NCBI RefSeq assembly: GCF_001717585.1
Contig: NZ_CP017042.1
Span: forward strand, 1,642,501-1,706,500
DNA from: Selenomonas sp. oral taxon 920
GTDB taxonomy: Bacteria; Bacillota; Negativicutes; Selenomonadales; Selenomonadaceae
Length of the DNA stretch: 64,000 nucleotides
Direction of reading: 5' to 3'
In this document: positions 55,142-63,842 of the stretch, in pieces
Layout: each line of letters opens with the position of its first letter
Position numbering within the stretch: the stretch's first letter is position 1
The notes under the pieces: generated by a model
The model's database searches: none
Seen by the model: only the letters and a program-made list of their open reading frames with translations
Told to the model about the DNA's origin: nothing
Position numbers and translations under genes: made by a program

Positions 55142-56128
55142 ATGTACGCATTCAAACATTTACTCACTGCCCTGCTATTATGCACGCTATGCATCATCCC
55201 ATACACCGCCTCTTCCGCCGATACGAATGCAGACTACCGGGGTTATGTCTGGCGCATCGATACAGCGGCGGGCAATGCGGCGGAGCTGCCGCACAATTTC
55301 CGCACGGCGGCATCGCCATTCCAAACACGGACAGACGCGGCGAAGTTCGGTGTCGACCCGAACTACACTCCCTCTCGCGAGGGGCTAGACGCCCTTCCGC
55401 TCTCGGGAAGCGCGGAGTTCTCCGTCCCTGCCTTTCACGCGCTGCTGAAAGACCTGCACACGCGCGCAAAAGGCTCGATCTGTATCGTCGATCTGCGGCA
55501 GGAGTCGCACGGCTTCATGAATGGGAACGCCGTCAGCTGGTATGGCAAGCACGACTGGGGCAATATCGGCCGGACGAAGCACGAGGCACTGCGTGACGAG
55601 AACATGCGCATTCGCAGTGCACAGGGCAAGGATGTCGTGCTCGCGCACCTCGACAAGAAAAAGCAGCCAAAAAATCAGCAGACCATCCGCGTCACGGCGG
55701 CGATGACGGAGCGTGAGCTGGTCGAGGATGCGGGAGTGCGCTACGTCCGTCTCGCCGTCACCGACCACAAATGGGCAGACCCACAGACCATCGACAATTT
55801 TGTCGATCTCGTGAAAAAAATGCCTGCGGATACATGGATGCACTTTCACTGTCAGGCAGGCAAGGGACGCACGACCAGCTTTATGGCGATGTACGATATG
55901 ATGAAAAATCCCTCCGTCCCGCTGAAGGACATTCTCTATCGTCAGTACCTGCTCGGCGGAGCATACCTCGCCTACGACCCGACCACGCAGCATGCACCGG
56001 CGGGATGGGAGGATGCAGACTACCATTACAAGTCAGAAATGATCGCAAAGTTCTACGACTACGTTCAGCAGAATCACGAGGGCAACTATGCCGTACCGTG
56101 GAGTACGTGGCTGAAGAAGAATCCATAA
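55142..56128 (+). CDS. Secreted PTP-like phytase / inositol polyphosphatase
   Basis: This 328-residue exported cysteine phosphatase is like Selenomonas ruminantium phytase. It has a signal peptide (about 1-25, cut after SSA). The P-loop HCQAGKGRTT at residues 236-245 gives catalytic Cys237 and Arg243, and Asp208 in VTDHKWAD is the likely general acid. It would remove phosphates from inositol phosphates outside the cell. Compared with the usual HCEAGVGRTT loop it has Gln and Lys at two positions, which could change charge selectivity. AGAGGG precedes the ATG. It is monocistronic. Confidence 0.9.
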   Translation: MYAFKHLLTALLLCTLCIIPYTASSADTNADYRGYVWRIDTAAGNAAELPHNFRTAASPFQTRTDAAKFGVDPNYTPSREGLDALPLSGSAEFSVPAFHALLKDLHTRAKGSICIVDLRQESHGFMNGNAVSWYGKHDWGNIGRTKHEALRDENMRIRSAQGKDVVLAHLDKKKQPKNQQTIRVTAAMTERELVEDAGVRYVRLAVTDHKWADPQTIDNFVDLVKKMPADTWMHFHCQAGKGRTTSFMAMYDMMKNPSVPLKDILYRQYLLGGAYLAYDPTTQHAPAGWEDADYHYKSEMIAKFYDYVQQNHEGNYAVPWSTWLKKNP

Positions 56129-56183
56129 GAGAATAAGAAAGCCCGCACATTGTATTTGATGTACGGGCTTTCTTATTCTCTTA
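56126..56183. terminator. 20-base-stem bidirectional terminator containing both stop codons
   Basis: Positions 56126-56145 pair perfectly with 56164-56183 around an 18-base loop. The stem starts with the TAA of the phytase gene and ends with the TAA of fbp on the other strand. Confidence 0.9.
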
Positions 56184-58085
56184 CTGCGGCTTGATATGCC
56201 CCGTCTGATACGCGCGCAGGAGGGCGTGCAGGTCGGCGATCTCGTCCATGATCGCCGCGCCGCGATCCGTGTCGCGCACGAGGCAGCTGCGCGCCTGCAG
56301 CTCAACCGTCTGCGAGACGGACTCGATGTCGCGGTTCTCGCGCAGTGCCTCACGTACATTCGCCACCGTCTGATGCTGGAGGAGACGCAGCCCGCGCGAG
56401 TTGTAGATGAGCGTGTAGCCCGAGATGCCCGTCTTGGAATGGTATGGCGTCGCAAAACCGCCGTCGATGATGATCGCGCGACCATTCGCACGCAACGGAC
56501 TCTCCCCCTTCTTTACCTTGACAGGAACGTGCCCGTTGATGATGTGCCCGTGTTTTGGGTCAAGCCCGAACTCCGCAAGGATTTTCTCGCAGATTTCCTC
56601 TTCCTTGATGAGACGGAAATACGGGTCGGACGGCTCTTTCCACGTCGACTCGTCGGAGATAAAGGAACGCTCAAACGTTGTGAACGAGCGTCCCGAGGTC
56701 GGCGCAAGCAACCCGCACCAGAGGAAGTACATAAAGTCCAGCCCTTCCTGCGTGTGTTCGTTCCAAGCCGCGCGCGCCTTTTCCTCACAGAAGTCCATCC
56801 ATGCACGTCCCGTGTATTCCTCGCCCTTGTAGATAATGGTACGGAAACTCCCATCCTCGTTCATGGGAACGCAGCCGTGAAAAAGCAGATTGCCGTTGCA
56901 GCACATATACATACTGCCGCGCTCGTAGAGATAGTCCACATGGCGTTGGAGTGCCTTGCTCTCAAGGAAATAGGAGCGCAGATCGTCGATGATGTGCCGC
57001 TCCTCCTCCGTCAGTTCGTAGCAATCTGCGCCGTCGTCAATCGTCGGGAAGTAGGCACTATCGAGTTCCACGCGCCGCCCGTTGTTGAGGGTGACACAGG
57101 ATAGGCTGAAGTTGATCTTATCGAGGAGCAGACGATCCTCCATGTGGAAGTCCGGATTGCGCTTGATGAGTGCCCCCTCGAGCTTGAACATCATCATCGA
57201 GATCGCCCGCTCTGCCGCCTTGATTGGGTTCGCATCCGGATAGATGCGCGAGGCGAACGTCGAGAGCGGGCGCAGGCTGATGCCGTAGCCGCGTTCCAGC
57301 ACGTCCGTATTGCGGTAGCGCAGCGAGTTGCGGATGACCGCTGCAATGCAGACCTCGCTGCCAAGTGCTGCGCCCATCCAGAGCACGTCGTGGTTGCCCC
57401 ACTGGATGTCAACGGACGGATGCTGCATGAGGAGGTCAATGATGCCGTCGGGACGATCGCCGCGATCGAAGAAGTCGCCGACGATATGGATGCGCTCGAC
57501 CGCGAGCCGCTTGACGAGTACGCTGAACGCATCGATAAAGTCCGTACCGCCGCCGATCTCCACGATGGTCTCGATCAGTTGTTTATAGTAGTAGAGCTGC
57601 GCCTCATCCAGTTCGGGGCGCGTACTCAACAGCTCCACGATGACGGATTCGTAGCGTTTTGGAATGTAGCTGCGCATCTTGCTTGCAGGGAATTTCCAGC
57701 TCATGAGTTTGGTCAGTTCGAGCAGATTTGCAATGTTCTGCTGATACCAGATTGCGTCCGCCTTGCCCTCTGCTGTCAGCTGCTCCACCTTCTCGCGCGG
57801 ATAGTAGATCAGCGTGCAGAACTCCTCCTTCTCCTCCTCCGTCATGCGCTCGCCGAAGCAGTAGTCCACCTTCTCCTTGATGACACCCGAGCAGTTGTTG
57901 AGGATGTGAAAGAACGAATCATACGCACCGTGCAGATCGCTCATGAAGTGCTCCGTGCCCTTCGGCAGCATGAGCTGCGATTTCAGATAGACGATCTTCT
58001 CGTAGACGATCTCCTTCGTCGGGTACTTCTCCGCCATCAGCCGAAGCACCTTGTCCTGCTCCGCCTTTGTCGTGTTTATGCTCAT
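56181..58085 (-). CDS. fbp: Fructose-1,6-bisphosphatase class III
   Basis: This gluconeogenic phosphatase, typical of Firmicutes, has 634 residues (Bacillus 671). Metallophosphatase motifs are SDLHGAYDS near residue 49, VGDFFDRGDRPDG near 200, WGNHDVLWMG near 229 and NGHVPVK near 540. GAAGCGATATG is the context of the start; AGGAGG stands 5 to 10 bases upstream. It is monocistronic with its own promoter. Confidence 0.95.
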   Translation of the reverse strand: MSINTTKAEQDKVLRLMAEKYPTKEIVYEKIVYLKSQLMLPKGTEHFMSDLHGAYDSFFHILNNCSGVIKEKVDYCFGERMTEEEKEEFCTLIYYPREKVEQLTAEGKADAIWYQQNIANLLELTKLMSWKFPASKMRSYIPKRYESVIVELLSTRPELDEAQLYYYKQLIETIVEIGGGTDFIDAFSVLVKRLAVERIHIVGDFFDRGDRPDGIIDLLMQHPSVDIQWGNHDVLWMGAALGSEVCIAAVIRNSLRYRNTDVLERGYGISLRPLSTFASRIYPDANPIKAAERAISMMMFKLEGALIKRNPDFHMEDRLLLDKINFSLSCVTLNNGRRVELDSAYFPTIDDGADCYELTEEERHIIDDLRSYFLESKALQRHVDYLYERGSMYMCCNGNLLFHGCVPMNEDGSFRTIIYKGEEYTGRAWMDFCEEKARAAWNEHTQEGLDFMYFLWCGLLAPTSGRSFTTFERSFISDESTWKEPSDPYFRLIKEEEICEKILAEFGLDPKHGHIINGHVPVKVKKGESPLRANGRAIIIDGGFATPYHSKTGISGYTLIYNSRGLRLLQHQTVANVREALRENRDIESVSQTVELQARSCLVRDTDRGAAIMDEIADLHALLRAYQTGHIKPQ

Positions 58086-58121
58086 ATCGCTTCCTCCTGC
58101 GCAATATTTTTACTCTTCTGT

Positions 58122-58150
58122 ATTCTAACATTATGCAGAGAGATTTTCAA
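58122..58150 (-). promoter_or_regulatory. Promoter of fbp
   Basis: TTGAAA and TAGAAT with a 17-base spacer, following directly on the hairpin after the osmoprotectant transporter gene. Confidence 0.75.
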
Positions 58151-58165
58151 GGAATAGCATAAAGT

Positions 58166-58195
58166 GCCCCCACCACCGCCTGCAGTGATGGGGGC
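58166..58195 (-). terminator. Hairpin after the osmoprotectant transporter gene
   Basis: An 11-base GC-rich stem with one G-T pair (58166-58176 with 58185-58195) starts 13 bases after the stop. The T-run is poor, so termination may be partial. Confidence 0.6.
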
Positions 58196-58207
58196 GCATA
58201 TTCACGC

Positions 58208-59749
58208 TCAAACAATTCCTTTCCCGTGCAGAAACTCTTCCGCAACGGCGCGTGGCTCTTTGCCCTCACTCTCGACGGCGTAGTTCATTGCCGCCATCTC
58301 CTCATCTGTGATCTTATCCGTCAGCTTTTCGAGCGCAGCATCAAGCTCTGGATGCCGATCCAAGACCTCCGCGCGCACGACGTTGCCGCAGCGATAGGAC
58401 GGAAAGAATCCCTGATCGTCCGTCAAGACGCGTGCATCTGCCGCCGCAAGCTGCCCATCCGTCGTGAACACAATCATCACATCAATTTGCTTGTTCGCAA
58501 GCGCCTGATATTTCAGCCCGATATCGAGATCAACCGTACGTGCAAAATCAAGTCCGTATGCCTTGCAGAGCGCGGGAAATCCATCCGCACGCTCGAAGAA
58601 ATCATACTCCGCACCAAACGTCAGCTGCGGGGCAGCGCGGCGCAGATCAGAGTAAGTGTGCAGATCGTACTTCTCAGCAATTTCCCGCCGAACGGCGATG
58701 CCGAAGGTATCGTTGAATCCGTACATCCCGACCCAACTCATGGCAAATCGCTGCTCATATCCCTCGGTCAGCCTCGGGAACAAGTCCTCGTTGTACTTCG
58801 ATTCTTCCTTCAATACCATATTCCACCCCGTCCCCGTATACTCAGGGTAGATGTCGAACACGCCGTTCTCCATCCCAGGGTGTATGTTCGAGGTGCCGCC
58901 GCCCACACCGGCGGTAATGCGCGCCTCAAGACCCGTATCATGCTCGATCACAAGTTTCAGCATTTCGCCCATAATGAGCTGCTCCGTCATCGGCTTAGTC
59001 GCGATATGGACAATGTCCGCCCTGCCGAAGAATCCATAGGTGACTCCACTCACAGCAACAATCAGAGCAGCCGCCGCTCCTGCATACGCCGCACGCGGTG
59101 TTCCGCTGATGCGTGCAGGACGTTTCAGCCACGCCTCCACCTGCCCCAAAGCACCGTCCATCACGAGCGCGAGGATTGCAATCAGCAGACTGCCTGCAAT
59201 CGTGAGCGCTGGATTGTTCGTTGTGATGCCGCGATAGATCGCAACGCCGAGCCCGCCCGCACCGATGAAGGAGGCAATGCCCGTGAGCGCAATCGTCATC
59301 GTCGCCATATTGCGGATGCCGGACATGATGACGGGCATGGCGAGCGGAATCTGAACGCGCGTCAGTACATGCAGCGCCGTACCACCCAAGCTGCCCCCCG
59401 CCTCAACAAGTGCGGGCGGGATCTGCGAGAGTCCCGTATGCGTTGCACGCACCATCGGCAGCAGGGCGTAGATTGTGAGTGCGATGATTGCCGAACGGTT
59501 GCCGATGCCAAAGAACGGAATCAAAAAGCCGAGCATCGAGATCGATGGGATCGTATAGAGAAAATTGACCGTCCCGAGCGTCGGCGCTGCCGCACGTTCG
59601 TATTTGTGGATCATGATACCCGCTGCCCCGCCAAGCACGATCGCAATGCCGATCGCCGCTCCAGAAATCCAGAGATGTTCCACCGTCAGCTGCACAAAGA
59701 ATGCGCTGCGCTCCGCAAAAATCGAAAGAACGTCCTGTATTAGCTCCAT
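58208..59749 (-). CDS. Osmoprotectant ABC transporter, permease fused to substrate-binding protein (OpuB/OpuC type)
   Basis: This 513-residue fusion imports glycine betaine, choline or carnitine. Residues 1-215 form an ABC permease with six hydrophobic segments and the coupling stretch EAGGSLGGTALHVLTRVQIPLA near 115. Residue 220-240 is a further anchor. The rest is an OpuAC-like binding domain (VGGGTSNIHPGMENGVFDIYPEYTGTGW near 285, DLDIGLKYQAL near 415). GGAGA precedes the ATG. The ATPase gene that normally accompanies it is not adjacent on either side. Confidence 0.92.
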   Translation of the reverse strand: MELIQDVLSIFAERSAFFVQLTVEHLWISGAAIGIAIVLGGAAGIMIHKYERAAAPTLGTVNFLYTIPSISMLGFLIPFFGIGNRSAIIALTIYALLPMVRATHTGLSQIPPALVEAGGSLGGTALHVLTRVQIPLAMPVIMSGIRNMATMTIALTGIASFIGAGGLGVAIYRGITTNNPALTIAGSLLIAILALVMDGALGQVEAWLKRPARISGTPRAAYAGAAAALIVAVSGVTYGFFGRADIVHIATKPMTEQLIMGEMLKLVIEHDTGLEARITAGVGGGTSNIHPGMENGVFDIYPEYTGTGWNMVLKEESKYNEDLFPRLTEGYEQRFAMSWVGMYGFNDTFGIAVRREIAEKYDLHTYSDLRRAAPQLTFGAEYDFFERADGFPALCKAYGLDFARTVDLDIGLKYQALANKQIDVMIVFTTDGQLAAADARVLTDDQGFFPSYRCGNVVRAEVLDRHPELDAALEKLTDKITDEEMAAMNYAVESEGKEPRAVAEEFLHGKGIV

Positions 59750-59791
59750 ATCTTATCTCCAAAATGTAATTTACAGTATCACAATAATGGT

Positions 59792-59820
59792 ATTATACCA
59801 CAGAAAGTATCTTCATACAA
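59792..59820 (-). promoter_or_regulatory. Promoter of the osmoprotectant transporter gene
   Basis: TTGTAT and TATAAT with a 17-base spacer and TGG before the -10. Confidence 0.7.
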
Positions 59821-59848
59821 GAAAATCCCTCCCGCAGAGGGAGGGATT
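59820..59848 (-). terminator. Terminator of the oxidoreductase gene
   Basis: A perfect 10-base stem (59824-59833 with 59839-59848) and 5-base loop are followed by a short T-run. The stem begins within the stop codon of the gene. Confidence 0.78.
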
Positions 59849-60807
59849 CACTTCTGCACAAGTACAACCGCTTTGCCAAATCCGTTCTGGCCCTCGAGCC
59901 AGCGATGCGCATCCGCCGTCTCCGAGAGGGAAAAGACGCGCTCCGGCTGCACGGGAACAGCGTACTGTTCGATGTAGTCAAACATCTCACGCAGACGCTC
60001 CGCGCTCACATTGCCCGAATAAAAGGACGTAAGGTATGCGTCCTCCGCAAGATCGACGATGGGGTCGAATTCCTCAAGGAACCACTTCCCGCCGAGCTGC
60101 CCCGTACTGCACAGGACACCGCCGCACCTGAGATGCTGCATGCTGTCTTTGATGGCTGAAGGTCCGACCAGATCAAGGATACGGTCATATTGCTCCTCGG
60201 TATCGAGTGTCCCGTTTGTTTCGGTCACAATATCGCTGTATCCTGCCACGTGCAGCTGCTCTCCCATCTCCGCGCGCCGTGTCGTCCCAACGATACGCAT
60301 CTGAGGAAACTGTGTACGCAGGAGACGCAGAAATGCGATGCCGACACCACTTGCTCCGCCGCGCACAAGCACGACATTGCTATCGGATACACGCAAATTC
60401 TTCAGAGAGCCGAACGCCGTATAATACGTCTCCGGAATTGCCGCAAAGATTTCCCACGGGAGTTCACTGTCCACGGGATAAATCTGCTCATTCGGCAAGA
60501 GCGCATACTCTGCATAGCCGCCGTCAAAGGCGCGTCCCATCTCCCCCATGAGCGAGACGACACGCTGCCCCACAGGCAAACGATCTGCATCCGTCGTTTC
60601 CTCGACCGTCCCCACACATTCGATGCCGAGAATGCGCGGAAAGGTGACGGTCAGAGAAAGCCCCTGCCGCGTGAAGATCTCCGAGTGATTGACTCCGAAT
60701 GCACGCACGCGGACGAGCGACCAACCTTCTCGGAGCACAGGGCGAGGAACATCCGTATAGACAAGCTGCTCCGCTCCGCCGGGTTCATACACGACAACTG
60801 CTTTCAT
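59848..60807 (-). CDS. Zinc-type alcohol dehydrogenase-like / quinone oxidoreductase (MDR family)
   Basis: This 319-residue medium-chain reductase shows the MDR start KAVVVYEPGGAEQLVY, GVNHSEIFTRQG near 37, ECVGTVEET near 60 and a nucleotide-binding region VVLVRGGASGVGIAFLRLLR near 150. Structural zinc cysteines are absent, so the quinone reductase branch (NADPH-dependent) is likelier than an alcohol dehydrogenase. ATG 60807 has GGAGGAA upstream. Substrate unknown. Confidence 0.88.
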   Translation of the reverse strand: MKAVVVYEPGGAEQLVYTDVPRPVLREGWSLVRVRAFGVNHSEIFTRQGLSLTVTFPRILGIECVGTVEETTDADRLPVGQRVVSLMGEMGRAFDGGYAEYALLPNEQIYPVDSELPWEIFAAIPETYYTAFGSLKNLRVSDSNVVLVRGGASGVGIAFLRLLRTQFPQMRIVGTTRRAEMGEQLHVAGYSDIVTETNGTLDTEEQYDRILDLVGPSAIKDSMQHLRCGGVLCSTGQLGGKWFLEEFDPIVDLAEDAYLTSFYSGNVSAERLREMFDYIEQYAVPVQPERVFSLSETADAHRWLEGQNGFGKAVVLVQK

Positions 60808-60887
60808 CCCGTTTCCTCCAGACCACGAATCATTTTCTTCCATATTATCATCTTCCCATCGCAAAGGGCAAGTACGCACGAATAGAT

Positions 60888-60916
60888 TTGTCACATTCCC
60901 CCGCCTGTGCTATAAT
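60888..60916 (+). promoter_or_regulatory. Promoter of the P-type ATPase-like gene
   Basis: TTGTCA and TATAAT with a 17-base spacer and TGTGC before the -10, the same elements as the trpD promoter. Confidence 0.78.
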
Positions 60917-60949
60917 GCCCCTGTAAAAAGTATCAGGAGATGAACGTCC

Positions 60950-62308
60950 GTGAAGAAATTTTTCTCCACATTTTCACATTTCATTGCCAGCGTCATTCTC
61001 GCAGCGGGTGCAGCTGGGTATTGGTATGCGGCGGGCGATGTTTCAATCGAAACGGCATCCGAAATCTTTCTCGGTGTCTTCCTCGCCGCGTCACCGCTGC
61101 CATTTTTCGTCTCACGCAGGTTCATTGCGCTGCGCATCAAACGCCGTCTGCATGGCTGCGGGGTAACATGCAGCCGCACGAGCGCACTGACCGAACTGCT
61201 GCACGTTGACACGATTGCATTCAACCGCAACGGCACGCTCACAGAGGGCAGTGTATTCATCTCCGCACTTGTGCCCGAAGGCATGACGCAGGGCTCGCTG
61301 CTCGCACTCGCCGCCAGTGCCGAACGCGAAGCGACGCATCCCTATGCGCACGCGCTCTACGATACCGCCGTTCAGCGCGGTCTGCATCTGCAGCGTCACT
61401 CTGCCGCACATGAGACGGAGAGCTTCGGAGTCGAAGCACTGATCGCGCGTACGCCCGTACGTGTTGGAAAGAAGGAATGGCTGCAGGAGGAAAACATTGA
61501 GATCAGTGCTGCGCTCCTCACGCGTGCCGACCAGCTCGCCACGAGCGGACAGACGCCGCTCTTTGTCAGCTCGAGCAAGTACGCACGCGGCATTATCGCC
61601 GTCCGCGACGATATACATGCTGAGGTCAGACGTGCACTGCAGGCCCTCAAGGAGCGCGGGCTATCCCTCATCCTCCTCACAGGCGAGACAAAGCGTCTCG
61701 CGAACGCGACGGGCAAGGAGCTCCGCATCGCCGAGGTGCGCTCCGATCTCACAAGCGCAGATAAGGCGCGTGAGATCCGACTGCTCCAATCACACGGCTC
61801 CGTTGTCGCGATGGTCGGCGACCCGATGGCAGATCAAGCCGCTATGCGTGCAGCAGACATCAGCATCGGCTGCCCATCCTCCTACGAGAAGCAGCCCGCA
61901 GTCGAGTCGGACGAGACACCGCACGATCCGCTGCACGAGGAGCTTCTGCGCGGACCGGACGCAGAAGAAGTGCCGCAGGAAACCGAACCGCTGATGTCGC
62001 CCGAGGATGCCGCCTACTTCGAAGCACAAGCGCTGCGCAATCAGGGACGCTCTACGAATTTCACTCCCGACATCACGCTTGCCGCTGAGGGGCTTCCGAG
62101 TCTCGTCGACCTCTGGGATACGAGCAACGCTGCACGCGCACGTGCAAAGCAGAACCTCTGGCTCGGCATTCTCTTTCTCCTCCTCTTCTCGCCCACTGCA
62201 GCAGGAGTATTCAGTTTCCTCGGCGTTGCAGCGCTCCCCTATCAATTTGTGGGAGGTGCCCTTATTTTCTTCCTTGTTCTGCTTGTTGTGAACGCGCTTC
62301 GGGAATGA
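60950..62308 (+). CDS. Degenerate P-type ATPase-like membrane protein (HAD pseudoenzyme)
   Basis: This 452-residue protein aligns by eye with the catalytic core of P1B metal ATPases but has lost key parts. The phosphorylation motif DKTGT is NRNGT at 92-96, so the acceptor Asp is Asn. The hinge GDGxND is GDPMAD at 290-295. The metal-site CPC is replaced by ASPLP near 47. The actuator domain (TGE) is missing. The N-domain THP at 129-131 and LLTGET near 242 remain. Two hydrophobic segments lie at each end (10-27, 37-56; 403-420, 432-449), and an acidic insertion lies at about 312-365. A GTG start follows AGGAGA. cydA follows 161 bases later. Function unknown. Confidence 0.85.
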   Translation: MKKFFSTFSHFIASVILAAGAAGYWYAAGDVSIETASEIFLGVFLAASPLPFFVSRRFIALRIKRRLHGCGVTCSRTSALTELLHVDTIAFNRNGTLTEGSVFISALVPEGMTQGSLLALAASAEREATHPYAHALYDTAVQRGLHLQRHSAAHETESFGVEALIARTPVRVGKKEWLQEENIEISAALLTRADQLATSGQTPLFVSSSKYARGIIAVRDDIHAEVRRALQALKERGLSLILLTGETKRLANATGKELRIAEVRSDLTSADKAREIRLLQSHGSVVAMVGDPMADQAAMRAADISIGCPSSYEKQPAVESDETPHDPLHEELLRGPDAEEVPQETEPLMSPEDAAYFEAQALRNQGRSTNFTPDITLAAEGLPSLVDLWDTSNAARARAKQNLWLGILFLLLFSPTAAGVFSFLGVAALPYQFVGGALIFFLVLLVVNALRE

Positions 62309-62354
62309 AAGCAACAAATATCTATTCCTATATAAGTAAAAATATTCATCTAAC

Positions 62355-62383
62355 TTGTATTTCATTTTAACCTATGATATAAT
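62355..62383 (+). promoter_or_regulatory. Promoter of cydAB
   Basis: TTGTAT and TATAAT with a 17-base spacer. The leader is about 80 bases. Confidence 0.75.
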
Positions 62384-62400
62384 TCACCGAATCAAGGGCT

Positions 62401-62423
62401 TTTGTCGCAATCCGTGTGACAAA
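62401..62423 (+). promoter_or_regulatory. Inverted repeat in the cydA leader, candidate operator or hairpin
   Basis: TTTGTC and GACAAA are separated by 11 bases about 10 bases after the predicted transcription start. It could bind a redox regulator or fold in RNA; it is not a good Rex site. Confidence 0.4.
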
Positions 62424-62469
62424 GGGCGGTGATATTATCACAGGTTTTATTTTTAGGAGGGGTTTGGAA

Positions 62470-63840
62470 ATGGAAGAAGTGCTGCTGTCACGATGGCAGT
62501 TTGCAATCACCACCATCTATCACTTTCTCTTCGTCCCCGTCACCCTCGGCATGGCGATCTTCGTCGCCCTGCTCGAGACGTGCTACGTGAAGACGAAGAG
62601 ACCGGAATGGAAGAAGACCTGCCGAAAGCTGCTGCATTTCTTCGGCACGCTCTTTCTCATCAACTTTGCGATGGGTGTCGCTACCGGTCTGGTGCAGGAA
62701 TTCCAGTTCGGCATGAACTGGTCGGAGTACGCTCGCTTCATGGGTGATATCTTCGGTGCACCGCTCGCACTCGAAGCACTTACGGCGTTCTTCCTCGAGT
62801 CGACGTTCCTCGGCATCTGGATGTTCGGCTGGGACAAGCTGTCCGAAAAGGCACACTGCGCGTGTATCTGGCTCGTCGCGATCGGCAGCAACCTGTCGGC
62901 ATTCTGGATTCTCGTTGCCAACTCCTTCATGCAGCACCCCGTCGGCTACACGATCGCCAACGGACGCGCAGAGATGGCAAACTTCTTTGAACTCATCACG
63001 AACCACTATATCCTCGGTGAGCAGTCGCACACGCTCTTCGCGGGCATCACAACGGCAGGCTTCGTCATCATGGCGGTCTCGGCATGGAAGCTGCTCCACG
63101 ACGAGGAGTCGCGCTACGCCTTTACACAGGCGATCAAGGCGGGTGCAATCTACACCATCGTCGGCGTCATCGGCGTCATCATGAGCGGACATTTCCACAC
63201 GCAGTACCTTGCACAGGCAAGTCCGATGAAGCTTGCGGCAATGGAGGCGCTCTGGGAGACGGAGGATCCCGCCCCGTTCGCCGTGCTCGCCTATCCAAAC
63301 ATGGAGAAGGGGCATAACGACTTTGAGATCACGATTCCCTATATGTTCACCATCATGGTGCATGACAACATCAAGGGCGAGGTGCGCGGCATCAACGACC
63401 TCCAGAAGGAAGCGGTCGAGAAGTTCGGCCCGGGCGACTACCGTCCGCACGTAACGATGCTCTTCTACTCCTTCCGTGCGATGGTCGGCGCCGGATTCTT
63501 CATGGTACTTGTCTCGCTTGTCGTATTCTACCTGGCAAAAAAGGACAAGCTGTTCTCGGCAAAGAAGCTGCTCTATGCGCTCCCGTGGCTTGTCATCGTT
63601 CCTTTTATTGCGAATTCCTGCGGCTGGATCGTTGCGGAGATGGGTCGTCAGCCGTGGCTTGTCATGGGGCTGCAGAAAACCATTGACGGCGTGTCGCCGA
63701 ACCTCAGCGCAGGAGAGATCATGTTTACAATGATCGGCTTCACCGTGCTCTATCTGCTGCTCATCATCACGGCACTCTACATAGCCTTCCGCTTCATCCG
63801 CCGCACGCAGATCACACCTGCCATCGAAGGAGGAAAGTAA
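62470..63840 (+). CDS. cydA: Cytochrome bd ubiquinol/menaquinol oxidase subunit I
   Basis: CydA holds haems b558, b595 and d and reduces oxygen with quinol. The 456-residue protein is the short-Q-loop type. SRWQFAITTIYHFLFVPVTLG opens the protein with His18, a haem ligand. FFLESTFLGIW near 100 holds the conserved glutamate, and GRQPW near 394 is the family signature. Nine or so membrane segments are present. AGGAGG precedes ATG 62470. cydB follows after 2 bases. Confidence 0.96.
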   Translation: MEEVLLSRWQFAITTIYHFLFVPVTLGMAIFVALLETCYVKTKRPEWKKTCRKLLHFFGTLFLINFAMGVATGLVQEFQFGMNWSEYARFMGDIFGAPLALEALTAFFLESTFLGIWMFGWDKLSEKAHCACIWLVAIGSNLSAFWILVANSFMQHPVGYTIANGRAEMANFFELITNHYILGEQSHTLFAGITTAGFVIMAVSAWKLLHDEESRYAFTQAIKAGAIYTIVGVIGVIMSGHFHTQYLAQASPMKLAAMEALWETEDPAPFAVLAYPNMEKGHNDFEITIPYMFTIMVHDNIKGEVRGINDLQKEAVEKFGPGDYRPHVTMLFYSFRAMVGAGFFMVLVSLVVFYLAKKDKLFSAKKLLYALPWLVIVPFIANSCGWIVAEMGRQPWLVMGLQKTIDGVSPNLSAGEIMFTMIGFTVLYLLLIITALYIAFRFIRRTQITPAIEGGK

Positions 63841-63842
63841 GC

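Noticed and set aside
58226-59743. A 505-codon plus-strand open frame
   Set aside because: It is the mirror of the osmoprotectant transporter, with Arg/His-rich sequence.
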